DNA of 42,966 nt. Origin: Crenothrix polyspora. Lineage in GTDB: Bacteria > Pseudomonadota > Gammaproteobacteria > Methylococcales > Methylomonadaceae. The DNA is taken from assembly GCF_900163755.1 (NCBI RefSeq), contig NZ_FUKI01000124.1, positions 1-42,966 on the forward strand, read 5' to 3'. Each line of letters starts with the position of its first letter. The stretch's first letter is position 1. A program made the translations under genes and the position numbers. Below, in pieces: positions 15,114 through 25,376 of the stretch. The notes under the pieces were generated by a model. That model was not told the origin of the DNA, searched no databases, and saw nothing but the letters and a program-made list of their open reading frames with translations.

Positions 15114-16778
15114 ATGGCGCAATACATTTATTCAATGAATCGGGTGGGTAAAATAGTCCCACCCAAAAAATATATTCTAAAAGACATTTCGCTGTCTTTT
15201 TTTCCTGGCGCAAAAATTGGCGTATTGGGTTTAAACGGCTCAGGAAAATCCACGCTACTTAAAATCATGGCTGGCATTGATAAAGAAATTGAAGGCGAAG
15301 CAATTCCGCTTAAAGGTATCAATATCGGTTATTTATCACAAGAGCCACAACTTGATGCCACTAAAACGGTACGCGGCAATGTTGAAGAAGCGGTTGCCCC
15401 TATTAAAGCGGCTTTGGAAGAGCTGGATGCGGTGTATCAGGCTTACGCTGATCCCGAAGCCGATTTTGACAAACTGGCAGCAGATCAAGCGCGACTGGAA
15501 GATATTATTAATGCCTGTGATGGGCATAATTTGGATCGTCGACTGGAAGTTGCAGCCGATGCGTTACGCTTACCAGATTGGGATGCCGATGTCACCAAGC
15601 TATCCGGTGGCGAAAAACGCCGCGTGGCACTGTGCCGCTTACTGTTGTCTAATCCAGATATGCTGTTACTGGATGAGCCAACCAACCATTTAGACGCTGA
15701 ATCGGTCGCGTGGCTGGAACGTTTTTTACATGATTATCCAGGTACTGTGGTTGCTGTAACCCATGATCGTTATTTTTTGGATAATGTCGCTGGCTGGATT
15801 TTAGAACTGGACAGAGGATCAGGGATTCCGTGGGAAGGCAATTACTCCAGCTGGCTAGAACAAAAAAGTGCGCGCTTATTACTGGAAGATAAACAAGAAA
15901 GCAACCGCCAAAAAGCCATGAAAGCCGAACTGGAATGGGTGCGCTCCAATCCTAAAGGTCGCCATGCCAAAAGTAAGGCGCGTTTGGCCAAGTTTGAAGA
16001 GTTATCATCGATTGATGTACAAAAGCGTAACGAAACCCAGGAGATTTATATTCCACCAGGACCGCGCTTGGGCGATGTGGTGTTTGAAGCCAACAATATC
16101 AGCAAAGGTTTTGGCGATCGCTTATTAATTAATAACTTGAACTTTAAACTGCCGCCTGGTGGCATTGTTGGCATTATTGGCCCTAACGGTGCGGGTAAAA
16201 CCACCTTGTTCCGTATGATGGCAGGGCTTGAACAACCGGATTCCGGTACGCTAACCATTGGCCAAACCGTAGAAATGTCTTATGTTGACCAATTGCGCGA
16301 TGACATGGATGCTAAAAAAACGGTGTGGGAAGAAGTATCGGATGGCCTTGATATGATTACTGTGGGCAAATATGAAACACCCTCTCGTGCTTATCTTGGA
16401 CGTTTTAACTTTAAAGGCGGCGATCAGCAAAAACGTATTGGTGAATTGTCCGGTGGTGAACGTAACCGTGTCCACTTAGCCAAATTACTTAAAACCGGCG
16501 GCAACGTGCTGTTGCTCGACGAACCCACTAACGATTTAGACGTGGAAACCTTACGAGCGCTAGAAGACGCATTGCTCAACTTCCCAGGTTGTGCGGTGGT
16601 TATTTCGCATGATCGTTGGTTTTTAGACAGAATTGCCACGCATATTCTGGCGTTTGAAGGCGACAGCCATGTGGTATGGTTTGAAGGCAATTACGAAGAT
16701 TACGAAGCCGACAGACATCGTCGCTTAGGCAGCGATGCGGATACACCACATCGCTTAAAATATAAAAAACTGTCTTAA
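15114..16778 (+). CDS. ettA: energy-dependent translational throttle protein EttA (ABC-F ATPase)
   Basis: 554 residues, the normal length. ABC-F proteins bind the ribosomal E site; EttA gates the first steps of elongation according to ATP/ADP level. Two ATPase domains are seen: the first Walker A is GLNGSGKST (39-47), followed by [15 protein letters not shown] and [11 protein letters not shown]; the second is GPNGAGKTT (356-364), with [15 protein letters not shown] and [11 protein letters not shown]. The N-terminus [19 protein letters not shown] is diagnostic of EttA among ABC-F proteins. It appears to be a single-gene unit. Confidence 0.95.
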   Translation: MAQYIYSMNRVGKIVPPKKYILKDISLSFFPGAKIGVLGLNGSGKSTLLKIMAGIDKEIEGEAIPLKGINIGYLSQEPQLDATKTVRGNVEEAVAPIKAALEELDAVYQAYADPEADFDKLAADQARLEDIINACDGHNLDRRLEVAADALRLPDWDADVTKLSGGEKRRVALCRLLLSNPDMLLLDEPTNHLDAESVAWLERFLHDYPGTVVAVTHDRYFLDNVAGWILELDRGSGIPWEGNYSSWLEQKSARLLLEDKQESNRQKAMKAELEWVRSNPKGRHAKSKARLAKFEELSSIDVQKRNETQEIYIPPGPRLGDVVFEANNISKGFGDRLLINNLNFKLPPGGIVGIIGPNGAGKTTLFRMMAGLEQPDSGTLTIGQTVEMSYVDQLRDDMDAKKTVWEEVSDGLDMITVGKYETPSRAYLGRFNFKGGDQQKRIGELSGGERNRVHLAKLLKTGGNVLLLDEPTNDLDVETLRALEDALLNFPGCAVVISHDRWFLDRIATHILAFEGDSHVVWFEGNYEDYEADRHRRLGSDADTPHRLKYKKLS

Positions 16779-17396
16779 CGCACCAAGGTTAATGCGTTAA
16801 AGGCATCTTCAACAAAGCCTAAGCGCATTAACCCACTCACAACAAAATCAGGCATCAAAACACACTTCACTCGGTTTTTTCGTTAGAGAAAAAGCGTGTC
16901 CTGCCATTGCCGATATTTAAATTAACTGCCAAAATTTGTCAGCTCCTAAGCTATTTTTGAGTACGCTTATGACAAAATTTGTCACAATGTGACGCAAATT
17001 ATTGTCATTGTTGGCGGTATTGCCCCAGAATTATTGTTAGCAGACTCAAAAAGCCAAACTATCTCACTCTCACCTACAATAACAATAGTAAACAAGCGTG
17101 ATTTTCATAATTTTTGTACTGTATACACAGCACGTATCTTGCAAAAAATTGTAAATAAATGGCGTTTTATGTCACTTACTCCGCAAGCATATAAGCCTAC
17201 GCACTACTCAATATGGCATTGTTTGTGCTTATGATTAACTGCACACACGGTGCGCCTAATTATCTAACCCTACCAAGACCACCTGAAAATCAGCTCAATT
17301 TTCCCTTCAAAACTGAAGCTAAAATCCCGTGTAACTTAATTTTTATTCGCATCAATATAACACCCTTTATTTATTGTTCCCCTGTGGAGAGTTTTA
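16779..17396. other. intergenic region, ettA / PEP-CTERM gene
   Basis: 618 bp without a gene that I can support; short open frames here lack family resemblance and ribosome-binding sites. It contains an imperfect hairpin just after ettA (TTAACGC/GCGTTAA, about 16775-16801) and the cluster of palindromes at 16970-16993. Confidence 0.5.
16970..16993. promoter_or_regulatory. overlapping palindromes, possible regulator site
   Basis: TGACAAAATTTGTCA (16970-16984, 7-bp arms around one base) overlaps GTCACAATGTGAC (16981-16993, 5-bp arms). A third half-site TTTGTCA occurs at 16935-16941. The cluster looks like a dimeric regulator site. It lies about 400 bp upstream of the PEP-CTERM gene and 190 bp after ettA. 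The regulator is unknown. Confidence 0.4.
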
Positions 17397-18200
17397 ATGA
17401 ATCTGAAAAAAAACACAATCTTAGCAGCGCTAGCTGCTGGCTTTTTAATAACTGCATCTGCACATGCTAAGTTGATCCCTATTGATGATTTTTCTGTACC
17501 GCATGCAACTGTAAAAGATACTACCTTACAAACAGTACCTAAAGTATCAGGTTCTGGCACTCAGGAAATATCCGACGGTGGCGTTTCAACTATTGTAAAT
17601 AACGTTAATTCAATTATTCCTTCAATACATAGAACGCTAACACACGAATTATTCGCAACGCCTTTTCCTGTTAATGCCGCCGCACCCTTTAACTATAAAC
17701 CAACTGCTTTTGCTGAAGTTGTACAACCTGGCGGCGGTTATTTACAAGTAATTAACGGTGCTGGTGAAAACAGCACCGTGTCTGTTGCTTGGAATGTGGC
17801 TGCTGATTTCGTGCCTGAAAATACTTCCGCACAATTCCAATTTTTTGTTAACAATACGGATTCTAATCCTACCTTTGTAGATTTCTACTTTGGCGATGGA
17901 AGCACTAACCCACTGCAACTTATTTCTGGTCATAATACATTGGGCGCAAACTTATTAAACGCGGATGTGTTTTTTAATCTATCGTTTGATGGTATAGCTA
18001 AAATTAACAAAGGCGGCATTATGACTATGGTGATGAATGGCAGTAATGGCTGGGATATGAATATTGATACTTACGGTATTAACTACATTCCCGTGCCAGA
18101 AGCTAATTTAATGGGCTTAATAGCTTTGGGTTTGGTCGGTTTTGACTTAACACGTAAAAGAACAGCAAGCTTATTAAGCAGCAGCCAATTCGCTATTTAA
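17397..18200 (+). CDS. PEP-CTERM sorting domain protein
   Basis: 267 residues. Signal peptide MNLKKNTILAALAAGFLITASAHA. A secreted body of beta-rich, Asn/Thr-rich sequence follows without a family that I recognise. The C-terminus has a VPEA motif, then a hydrophobic stretch (NLMGLIALGLVGF) and a basic cluster (TRKR). This is the tripartite PEP-CTERM signal cut by exosortase, which directs proteins to the cell surface or matrix in exopolysaccharide-producing Gram-negatives. GGAGAG precedes the ATG. The tail after the basic cluster (TASLLSSSQFAI) is longer than usual. No exosortase gene is in the window. Confidence 0.82.
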   Translation: MNLKKNTILAALAAGFLITASAHAKLIPIDDFSVPHATVKDTTLQTVPKVSGSGTQEISDGGVSTIVNNVNSIIPSIHRTLTHELFATPFPVNAAAPFNYKPTAFAEVVQPGGGYLQVINGAGENSTVSVAWNVAADFVPENTSAQFQFFVNNTDSNPTFVDFYFGDGSTNPLQLISGHNTLGANLLNADVFFNLSFDGIAKINKGGIMTMVMNGSNGWDMNIDTYGINYIPVPEANLMGLIALGLVGFDLTRKRTASLLSSSQFAI

Positions 18201-18777
18201 TTACGACGCTATAACAGCTATTATTAATATTATAATCAACTACTTACAGCGCTTTCAACTTAAGACAGTTACAGCCACCGTTCGTGCTGAGCTTGTCGAA
18301 GCATGAACGGTACACTTCGACAAACTCAGTGCGAACGGTTACGCTGTGACTATTGAACTATGAAAACGTTGTATGTTTATTTTTTAACCTACAAACACCA
18401 TCATCAATTTAGTTCTCTCTTAAATTGTGTTCTTTGCTAAGAAAGCACGTAAAGAATCACTAACAGACTATTTCATCCAGGTCGTTTACCGTGTAAAAAG
18501 CCTGGATTTTTAGCCATAACTTCCGCTAAAATCTGCCGTTTACTGATAACGTATTTCTCCTCATGCTAGGCGCAACCTATTTATTCCTCCCGATATAGAA
18601 AATAATTAGCTACGCACTATTCACATATTCCTTGCCTCGCTATTTTCTAAACTCGCCAAGTGTCATCAAATACTTTTGCCAGATAGCCAGTTACCGTTAA
18701 GATAGGGCAACCGGTTGACATAACCGTCAGCATTTTACTATATACATTCCGTTAACAGAACTCAAAAAACCACTATC
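18201..18777. other. intergenic region, PEP-CTERM gene / Hsp70-like gene
   Basis: 577 bp without a gene that I can support. It holds the long inverted repeat at 18277-18339. I see no clear terminator or promoter. Confidence 0.5.
18277..18339. repeat. REP-like long inverted repeat
   Basis: The left arm (18277-18301, beginning ACCGTTCGTGCTGAG and ending TTGTCGAAG) and the right arm (18315-18339, CTTCGACAAACTCAGTGCGA then ACGGT) are complementary over 25 bp with few mismatches, around a 13-bp loop. This is the widespread intergenic CTTCGACAAGCTCAG-type repeat of proteobacteria. A single arm of it also sits in each 202-bp unit at the left end. Confidence 0.88.
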
Positions 18778-21549
18778 GTGCAAGCTCACACTCCAAAATA
18801 TCTGGTAGGTATCGATTTAGGTACTACACACACGGTTGTTGCTTTTGCTTCAGCTGATAACCACCACCAAGCGATTGAAATTTTTCCCATAGAACAACTG
18901 GTAGCGCCGGGTCAAGTCGCGGCCAGATCGTTATTGCCTTCGGTGCGCTACCATCCGGCACAAGGCGAATTATCCGACAGCGACACCGTGTTTGCAGCGC
19001 CAGGTGAAACCGGCGTAGTCGGTATGGCGGCACGCATGTTGGGCGCAAAAAGCAAGGGGCGTTTTGTCACCAGTGCTAAAAGTTGGCTATCGCATCCGTC
19101 GGTAGATCACAGCGCAGAAATTCTGCCTTGGGGAGGCGGTGATGATGTCAATAAAATATCGCCAATTGATGCCAGTGCCAGTTATTTGGCGCATATCCGC
19201 ATGGTGTGGAACCACCGCTTCCCCGATGCGTTATTAGAACAGCAAGATTTGGTCATTACCGTGCCCGCCTCCTTTGACGAAGCCGCACGCTCATTGACAT
19301 TAGAAGCGGCCAAGCTAGCAGGGCTCACCCGCGTGCGTCTGCTGGAAGAGCCGCAAGCCGTGTGTTACGACTGGCTACGCCGCAACCACGACAACCTGCA
19401 TCAGGCTTTGGCCGATGTGCGCTTGCTGCTGGTGTGTGATGTCGGCGGCGGCACCACCGATTTAACCTTGATTGAAATACAGCACAGCAACCAAGCCGAT
19501 GTCGAACCCAAATTAACCCGTATTGGTGTGGGTGACCACTTAATGCTCGGTGGTGATAATATCGATTTGGCGTTAGCGCATTTGGCGGAAAGTCGCTTGG
19601 GTGGTGCGGATAAGCGTTTATCGGTCGCGGATTTATCGCAATTGCTAGAACAATGCCGCATTGCCAAAGAAAAGCTATTGGCCGACGATGCGCCCGAACA
19701 AATCAAAGTGACTTTATTGGGCGGTGGCGGCAAGTTAATCGGCGCGACGCGCTCAGCCGTGTTAAGTCGTGATGAAGTGCGGGAAATTGCCCTGAATGGG
19801 TTTTTCCCCTTGTCGGGTTTAGATGAACTGCCAGACAGAAAACGCAGTGGCGTAGTGGAATTCGGTTTGCCGTATGCCGCAGAACCTGCTATCAGCAAGC
19901 ACATCGCAGGGTTTTTAAAACAGCACAAAGACCGGGCACGCTTGGCTTTAAAAGGCGAAGGCATCGTTCCTGATGCGTTATTATTGAATGGCGGGGTATT
20001 TCGTAGCCAACCCATTACGCAAAGAACCATAGATTTAATCAGTTCCTGGTCGTCCAAACCGCCGGTGTTACTGGAGAACAACCACCCCGAATTGTCGGTC
20101 GCCTTTGGTGCGGTCAGCTATGCGATTGCACGGCGCGACAAAAAGCTCAAGATTGGCGGCGGCGCGGCGCGAAGTTATTTCTTGTTAGTCGATACCGACG
20201 ATGATGCACAGCAACGCGGCGTGTGCATTTTGCCGCAGGGCAGTGAAGAAGGCGATGAAGTGGTGTTAAAAGATCGTCGCTTTGCACTGCGTTTAGGCCA
20301 GCCGGTACGTTTCCATTTGGTGTCAATGTCCGGTGACAGCCAGTTTAACCCCGGGGACATTACCGACATTACTGACCAGTTTCATTCCTTGCCCCCGTTG
20401 GCGGCGGCGTTTGAAGGCGATGACAGCAGCGCTAATACCGAAGTCATTGTACAGTTAGCCGTCACCCAAACCGAAGTGGGTACGCTGAAGATTGAATGTG
20501 TGTCGGCACAAGACAGCCAGCAACGCTGGAATGTCGAATTTCAAATCCGCAAAAAAGGCCGTAGTGGCGCAGTGCAAGTCGATGCGGCTTTACCGCACAA
20601 TATCAATGCGATTATTGAAAAAATCCAGACCAGCTACGGCTCAAAATCCAAACAGGTTGATCCCAAAGCCGTTAAAAATCTGCGTGTTGATCTGGAAAAG
20701 TTGATTGGCTCGGCGCGTCCTGAATGGCCAACACCGTTGCTGCGAACTTTGTTCGCCACGTTTTTGGAGGGTGCGAAATACCACAAACGCTCGGAAAGCC
20801 ATGAAAAAATCTGGTTGAGCTTAACCGGTTTTTGTTTGCGACCAGGCTTTGGTTACCCACTGGATGACTGGCGGGTGGAGCAACTGTGGAAACTTTACCC
20901 GCAAGGCATCCAGTTTGTGAATGAATCGCAAAATTGGAGCGAATGGTGGACGTTGTGGCGGCGCATTGCCGGTGGCCTGAATGTGCAGGCGCAAGAACAG
21001 TTGTTTGCCGATATTGAAAAGTACATTAATCCGGCGGCGGCGCGGCAACCGGGCGTGCTCAAGCAACTTAAAATTCGCAGTTATGATGATATTGTACGTT
21101 TGGCGGCGGTGTTGGAACGTCTGCCCGTGGACAAGAAAACCCAGCTCGGTGAATGGCTGTTAACGCGTTTGCAAAAACCCAGCGAATCGACACAAACCTG
21201 GTGGGCGGTCGGGCGTATCGGCGCACGCCACCCGTTTCATGGCAGCAGCCATAATGTGATTCCTGCGGATGTTGTTAGTGACTGGCTAACACGCATGTTG
21301 AGTGAAGATTGGCGAAAATCCCCGCATATAGGCTTTGCTGCTACACTTATTGCCAGAATGAGCGGTGACAGAGCCAGAGACATTAATGACACTGTTCGCA
21401 GTCTCGTCATTGATAAATTGAAATTAAGCAAAGCGCCGCAAGCCTGGGTAGACATGGTGGAGCAGGTGAAAGTACTGGATGAAAAAGAAGAGAAACAGAT
21501 TTTTGGCGAAGCCTTACCGCCAGGATTAAAATTAATTGACGATGCATAA
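18778..21549 (+). CDS. Hsp70-family protein with DUF3731-type C-terminus
   Basis: 923 residues. The N-terminal ATPase domain of the Hsp70 fold has LVGIDLGTTHTVVAFAS (phosphate-1), CDVGGGTTDLTLIEI (phosphate-2) and LLNGGVFRSQPITQRTIDLI (adenosine site). In place of the DnaK peptide-binding and lid domains comes a long region (about 480-923), whose last part resembles the DUF3731 domain of large Hsp70-like bacterial proteins. The client is unknown. The start codon is GTG (18778). It is followed after 18 bp by a small membrane protein gene, which in turn overlaps the fimV-like gene, so it may assist assembly of an envelope structure. Confidence 0.85.
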   Translation: MQAHTPKYLVGIDLGTTHTVVAFASADNHHQAIEIFPIEQLVAPGQVAARSLLPSVRYHPAQGELSDSDTVFAAPGETGVVGMAARMLGAKSKGRFVTSAKSWLSHPSVDHSAEILPWGGGDDVNKISPIDASASYLAHIRMVWNHRFPDALLEQQDLVITVPASFDEAARSLTLEAAKLAGLTRVRLLEEPQAVCYDWLRRNHDNLHQALADVRLLLVCDVGGGTTDLTLIEIQHSNQADVEPKLTRIGVGDHLMLGGDNIDLALAHLAESRLGGADKRLSVADLSQLLEQCRIAKEKLLADDAPEQIKVTLLGGGGKLIGATRSAVLSRDEVREIALNGFFPLSGLDELPDRKRSGVVEFGLPYAAEPAISKHIAGFLKQHKDRARLALKGEGIVPDALLLNGGVFRSQPITQRTIDLISSWSSKPPVLLENNHPELSVAFGAVSYAIARRDKKLKIGGGAARSYFLLVDTDDDAQQRGVCILPQGSEEGDEVVLKDRRFALRLGQPVRFHLVSMSGDSQFNPGDITDITDQFHSLPPLAAAFEGDDSSANTEVIVQLAVTQTEVGTLKIECVSAQDSQQRWNVEFQIRKKGRSGAVQVDAALPHNINAIIEKIQTSYGSKSKQVDPKAVKNLRVDLEKLIGSARPEWPTPLLRTLFATFLEGAKYHKRSESHEKIWLSLTGFCLRPGFGYPLDDWRVEQLWKLYPQGIQFVNESQNWSEWWTLWRRIAGGLNVQAQEQLFADIEKYINPAAARQPGVLKQLKIRSYDDIVRLAAVLERLPVDKKTQLGEWLLTRLQKPSESTQTWWAVGRIGARHPFHGSSHNVIPADVVSDWLTRMLSEDWRKSPHIGFAATLIARMSGDRARDINDTVRSLVIDKLKLSKAPQAWVDMVEQVKVLDEKEEKQIFGEALPPGLKLIDDA

Positions 21550-21567
21550 TCGCATAAGAAGGTCACA

Positions 21568-21915
21568 ATGAAAGCGCAGAGTATTGTTATCGGATTAGGT
21601 TTGATATTGTTGTATTTTGTTGATGCGGCGTTGAAAATACAGCTATTTACCCCAGAAATGTTAACGCATAGTGGCATACGATTTTTTACCGGTTTTGTTA
21701 TTTTAGGTATTGGTGTTTTTTACGAGCATATCATCAAGCTAAAAATGGCTATCATTATTGTGTTAATGCTGGCTCTAGCCGATGATGCGCTGGATTATTA
21801 CCGCCATGTCGATAGTTTTCATTTTGAAGTGCTGTTGCACGGTCTTTATATGATGCTGTGGGGGGCTGTGATGGGTTATACGCTTATGAAAAGCTGGAAA
21901 GTTAAGCGTTTATGA
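21568..21915 (+). CDS. small integral membrane protein of unknown function
   Basis: 115 residues with about four membrane segments (IVIGLGLILLYFVDAALKI, GFVILGIGVFYEHII, AIIIVLMLALADDAL, HGLYMMLWGAVMGYTLM). I do not recognise a family. AAGAAGG lies before the ATG. It begins 18 bp after the Hsp70-like gene and its stop overlaps the next start (ATGA), so it belongs to that operon. Confidence 0.75.
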   Translation: MKAQSIVIGLGLILLYFVDAALKIQLFTPEMLTHSGIRFFTGFVILGIGVFYEHIIKLKMAIIIVLMLALADDALDYYRHVDSFHFEVLLHGLYMMLWGAVMGYTLMKSWKVKRL

Positions 21916-23252
21916 GCGGACAAAGTAAAAAAGCCATTATGGTGCGTTTTATTAAAGCAACAGGAATTTGCTTGTTATTGGCACATAATTCGGCGCAGGC
22001 ACTTAATATCGGCAATATTCGGGTTAAATCTGCACTTAATCAAAGCTTTAACGCCGATATTATGCTGTCTTTAAATACAGGGGATAACGCTGGCGATATT
22101 CATGTACAACTGGCACCTTACGATAAGTTTTCTGAGCAGGGTGTGCCATGGGATAGGGAACTGCTTAAGCTGCATTTTAATACCGTCCAAAGTACCGGTA
22201 ATTCTGTGTTGATTCGGGTAAAATCTAGCGGTGTTATTTCAGAACCGGTATTGGTTTTTTTACTGCAAGCCAGCTCACGAAAAGGCACAATTTATCGACA
22301 GTTTACCGTGTTACTCGATCCGCCTGCCAATTATGAGTCCGTGCGTATTACACGGCGTGCAGAAGCTGAAATAACTGCCCCAAGACAATATCGCGAGCCA
22401 CGCAGTGGTTTTTATACCCCCTCAGCGCAAAGAAAAAGAGCCTCTGCATATACACCCGTACCTGCGCGCGCTAGATTTGCCACTCCAATGCCTGTGGTTA
22501 AAAAGAAACCGGATTGGGTAGCTGTGCGCTCTAACGATAGCGTATCAAAAATAGCCAAGCGTCTGTATGGTAGCGTTAACTATGAACACATGGCTATCGC
22601 ATTATATAACGCCAATCCAAAAGCGTTTTTCAGCCCCAATATTAATGCCTTAAAAGCCGGACAGTCGTTGCGTGTACCAGAGCGCAAAGATTTGAACAGT
22701 CTCAGTGCGTTTGCAGCACGGGCTGAGTTTTACCGCCAGAACAGAGACTGGAAAGAACACAGGGTAACTCCGCCCCCACCAGAACCTCAATCAGCAACTG
22801 CTGTTGGCGAAACGCCGATACCGGTACAAAAAAAGTTGACCTTATCCGCACCCGCAGATGCCGCTTTAGATCTTAATGCCTTGTTATTGAGTGATGAAAT
22901 AAATGCCGCGATAAAACCGTTAGCGCGTATAGATGCGTTAAATGAAAAAATGCAAAGTTTGCAAGATCGTTTGAATAAAATGGAAGAACAAATGTCCGGC
23001 ATGCAAAAAATGCTACTGGTAAAAGACAAACAATTAGCGTTATTGCAAAGCCAACAAACACATGAAGCTAACGCCACTGTATTACCGTCTTGGTTAACTG
23101 AATTTATACATAACATTATGCCGAATTTCGTCGAAAATCGCAGTGTAATGTATATGCTGGTTGGTTTAGCGGAGCTTATTGGCTTGGGTTTATTAAGCTT
23201 TTACGCAACTAAAAAATTCAAAACCAAAAAAATTCAGTTGGATCGCTATTAA
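21912..23252 (+). CDS. short FimV-like protein with LysM domain
   Basis: 446 residues. A signal-like N-terminus is followed by the FimV N-terminal domain (about 30-140: LNIGNIRVKSALNQSFNADI ... ISEPVLVFLLQASSRKG ... RQFTVLLDPP). A LysM-type segment follows (about 197-250: WVAVRSNDSVSKIAKRLYGS ... LKAGQSLRVPE). Then come a coiled coil (about 335-385) and one membrane segment near the C-terminus (about 412-432). FimV proteins bind peptidoglycan and support type IV pilus and polar assembly. The long cytoplasmic TPR tail of Pseudomonas FimV is absent. The ATG overlaps the upstream stop codon. Confidence 0.83.
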   Translation: MSGQSKKAIMVRFIKATGICLLLAHNSAQALNIGNIRVKSALNQSFNADIMLSLNTGDNAGDIHVQLAPYDKFSEQGVPWDRELLKLHFNTVQSTGNSVLIRVKSSGVISEPVLVFLLQASSRKGTIYRQFTVLLDPPANYESVRITRRAEAEITAPRQYREPRSGFYTPSAQRKRASAYTPVPARARFATPMPVVKKKPDWVAVRSNDSVSKIAKRLYGSVNYEHMAIALYNANPKAFFSPNINALKAGQSLRVPERKDLNSLSAFAARAEFYRQNRDWKEHRVTPPPPEPQSATAVGETPIPVQKKLTLSAPADAALDLNALLLSDEINAAIKPLARIDALNEKMQSLQDRLNKMEEQMSGMQKMLLVKDKQLALLQSQQTHEANATVLPSWLTEFIHNIMPNFVENRSVMYMLVGLAELIGLGLLSFYATKKFKTKKIQLDRY

Positions 23253-23611
23253 AACACGGGCACAAAATATCCTGAGCGAACACGTTATTAGTGTCACAAA
23301 AACTCGAATTCAATACGTTAATAATAGCGCCATCAATAGCAAATATCATTGCATATCCTTATGGCATACTGCAAAAATAAATCTGCTTTTACCGGTATTA
23401 CTGTAAAATTTTAAATCAAAATTCCATAGTTACTTTATTAGTATGTCAAAAGAATATAGTCGCACTATATTTCCAATAACTAGCAGTACATTTAGTCAAA
23501 TTTTAGAGTTATACTGCGCTAACTATAGGATAGTTTAAATACAGCGGTTTGCAATATAACCGACAATTTAGCTATTTTCCCCCAAGCATTTTTCCCTTAA
23601 AAAAATAGGTT
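23253..23611. other. intergenic region upstream of pilW
   Basis: 359 bp with no gene that I can support; very AT-rich. It presumably holds the promoter of the minor pilin unit. No -24/-12 (RpoN) site is convincing. Confidence 0.5.
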
Positions 23612-24826
23612 ATGACCGCTTTTTGTTTTCGTGACCGTCGGTTGAGCAAAGGTTTTACCTTGGTAGAGCTTATGATAGCGATGCTACTAGGCGCATTTTT
23701 TTTAAACGGGGTGTTACATATTTTTAGTGCGGCCAAACAAAGCTACCGCACGCAAGAAAATTTAGCACGCTTACAAGAAAATGGTCGTTTAGCCTTGGAT
23801 TTTATCAGCCAAGATGTACGAATGGCGGGCTATTGGGGCTGTAGTAAATCAGCACCTGAGACAGATCACTTTGACAAGAAAAATTTTTTTTATCAGTTTA
23901 CCAAGGAGGATTCTAATAAAAAAAAATTGGGAAAAGCACTGGAAGGTTTTGAGGCAATAACACCAGTGTCGGCAGGCTTATCAACGTCGGTAGAAAATTG
24001 GGCTCCCAAATTAAACCCCATAGATGAAGACTTTGATATAACGTCGCCAGATAATCTTTTAGAAGGTTCGGATGTGTTAACAATTCGCAAAGTAAATCCC
24101 CAAGGCTTTTTAATTACGTCCATTGACCTAAAATCAAAATCTTTGCAAGTGAATGCAAACGCTAACGAATTAGCTTCCGCTGGTATCACCAAACCCACGC
24201 CTGCTAACGATGGCGTGGCTGTTGTCGCGGTATCTGCTGATTGTGCATCTGCGCAGGCTTTTCAAATAACAAACGTATTATCAACCGGTGTTATTGAATA
24301 TAAGGATATAGCATCTAAAGCAGGGAGTGCTTTAATCGCTGCAAGACCGGGTAATAAAGCCATTCCTGCGCTCACGACCTATAAAGGTGGTACTGTTCAT
24401 CTTGTAAACACTGCCAGTTATTACGTGGCGACAAAAAATAACGAAAAACTGTTGTATCGAAAAACAAACACAGACGTGGCGGAAGAATTGGTTGATGGTG
24501 TCGAGCAAATGCAGATTCTCTACGGTGTAGACAGTGATTTTAAGCCTGCGGTAGGAAATTATTCCGCACCCAATTATTATGTCACCGCTAATAAGGTAGA
24601 GGTAGGCGAGATTAACTGGGATAACGTTGTCAGTGTGCGTGTTAAGTTATTGCTAGCCACAGCCGACAATGTGGCAGCCCATCGGTTACCGTATATTTTC
24701 AATGCCGATCTCAGCGATCTCACCGAAACAATACCACCGGATAAAGAAGATAAAAAAATTAGACGTGTATTTACAGCAACGATTGCCATTCGTAATCGTT
24801 TAGCGCAACCCATAGCAACGCAATAA
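23612..24826 (+). CDS. pilW: minor pilin PilW
   Basis: 404 residues. Class III-type prepilin leader with cleavage at Gly14-Phe15 (SKGFTLVELMIAMLLG) and the conserved Glu at mature position 5. A hydrophobic helix follows, then the PilW signature TQENLARLQENGRLALDFIS and QDVRMAGYWGC. A long globular domain comes after it. PilW is a minor pilin that primes type IV pilus assembly and helps carry PilY1 to the tip. First gene of a pilW-pilX-pilY1 unit; pilX begins 8 bp downstream. Confidence 0.9.
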   Translation: MTAFCFRDRRLSKGFTLVELMIAMLLGAFFLNGVLHIFSAAKQSYRTQENLARLQENGRLALDFISQDVRMAGYWGCSKSAPETDHFDKKNFFYQFTKEDSNKKKLGKALEGFEAITPVSAGLSTSVENWAPKLNPIDEDFDITSPDNLLEGSDVLTIRKVNPQGFLITSIDLKSKSLQVNANANELASAGITKPTPANDGVAVVAVSADCASAQAFQITNVLSTGVIEYKDIASKAGSALIAARPGNKAIPALTTYKGGTVHLVNTASYYVATKNNEKLLYRKTNTDVAEELVDGVEQMQILYGVDSDFKPAVGNYSAPNYYVTANKVEVGEINWDNVVSVRVKLLLATADNVAAHRLPYIFNADLSDLTETIPPDKEDKKIRRVFTATIAIRNRLAQPIATQ

Positions 24827-24833
24827 TGTAACA

Positions 24834-25376
24834 ATGCTAGCGAAATCTCCTCTACCCTGCTCGCAAAAAACCCCAGCACACCACCGTCAGTCCGGCGTGG
24901 TGTTGGTAGTCAGTTTGATTATATTAAGCTTATTGACCCTTCTAGGCTTAACAGCAGTGCAAGTAAGCAGCCTTGAAGAAAAAATAGCCGGTAATATGCG
25001 CGCTAAAAACACAGCATTTCAGGCCGCTGAAGGCGCATTACAAGCGGGTGAAAAATATATTCAAGCTTTAAATGATAAAGAAATAGGTGGCTCATCTATT
25101 ATTTGCCCCGCCGGAAAAAATGATGGCCTAACAAATGAAGACCCTAATACACCTGTAATAGGCGCTTGGTTAAAAAACGACGACTGGTGTGACGATAGCA
25201 CTTTAACCCAATGCGCATTTAATAAACAAAAATTGGATAAACCGCGATTTATTGTCCAGTGTTTAGGGAACAAAAACGGCTTATATCGCATTACCGCTTA
25301 CGCAAAAGGTACAACACCTGATGCCAGCGTCATATTGCAATCCGTGTATGCCCTCGATGTGGCCAGCCTGCTATAA
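24834..25376 (+). CDS. pilX: minor pilin PilX
   Basis: 180 residues. The leader ends RQSG (Gly21), followed by VVLVVSLIILSLLTLLGLTA. Mature position 5 is Val, not Glu; this is known for some PilX-like minor pilins. The following block, SLEEKIAGNMRAKNTAFQAA EGALQ, is the PilX signature. Paired Cys (about residues 90-140) may form disulfides. It works with PilW and PilY1 in the pilus tip complex. The ribosome-binding site is weak, in keeping with coupling to pilW. Confidence 0.88.
   Translation: MLAKSPLPCSQKTPAHHRQSGVVLVVSLIILSLLTLLGLTAVQVSSLEEKIAGNMRAKNTAFQAAEGALQAGEKYIQALNDKEIGGSSIICPAGKNDGLTNEDPNTPVIGAWLKNDDWCDDSTLTQCAFNKQKLDKPRFIVQCLGNKNGLYRITAYAKGTTPDASVILQSVYALDVASLL

Noticed and set aside
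16989-17234. An 81-codon open frame between ettA and the PEP-CTERM gene
   Set aside because: It begins inside the palindrome cluster, lacks a ribosome-binding site, has no recognisable family and looks like random AT-rich translation.
23361-23374. ATGGCATACTGCAA shared with 40151-40164, as a common regulatory site
   Set aside because: Exact 14-mers are expected by chance several times in a sequence of this length, and the distances to the downstream genes differ widely.
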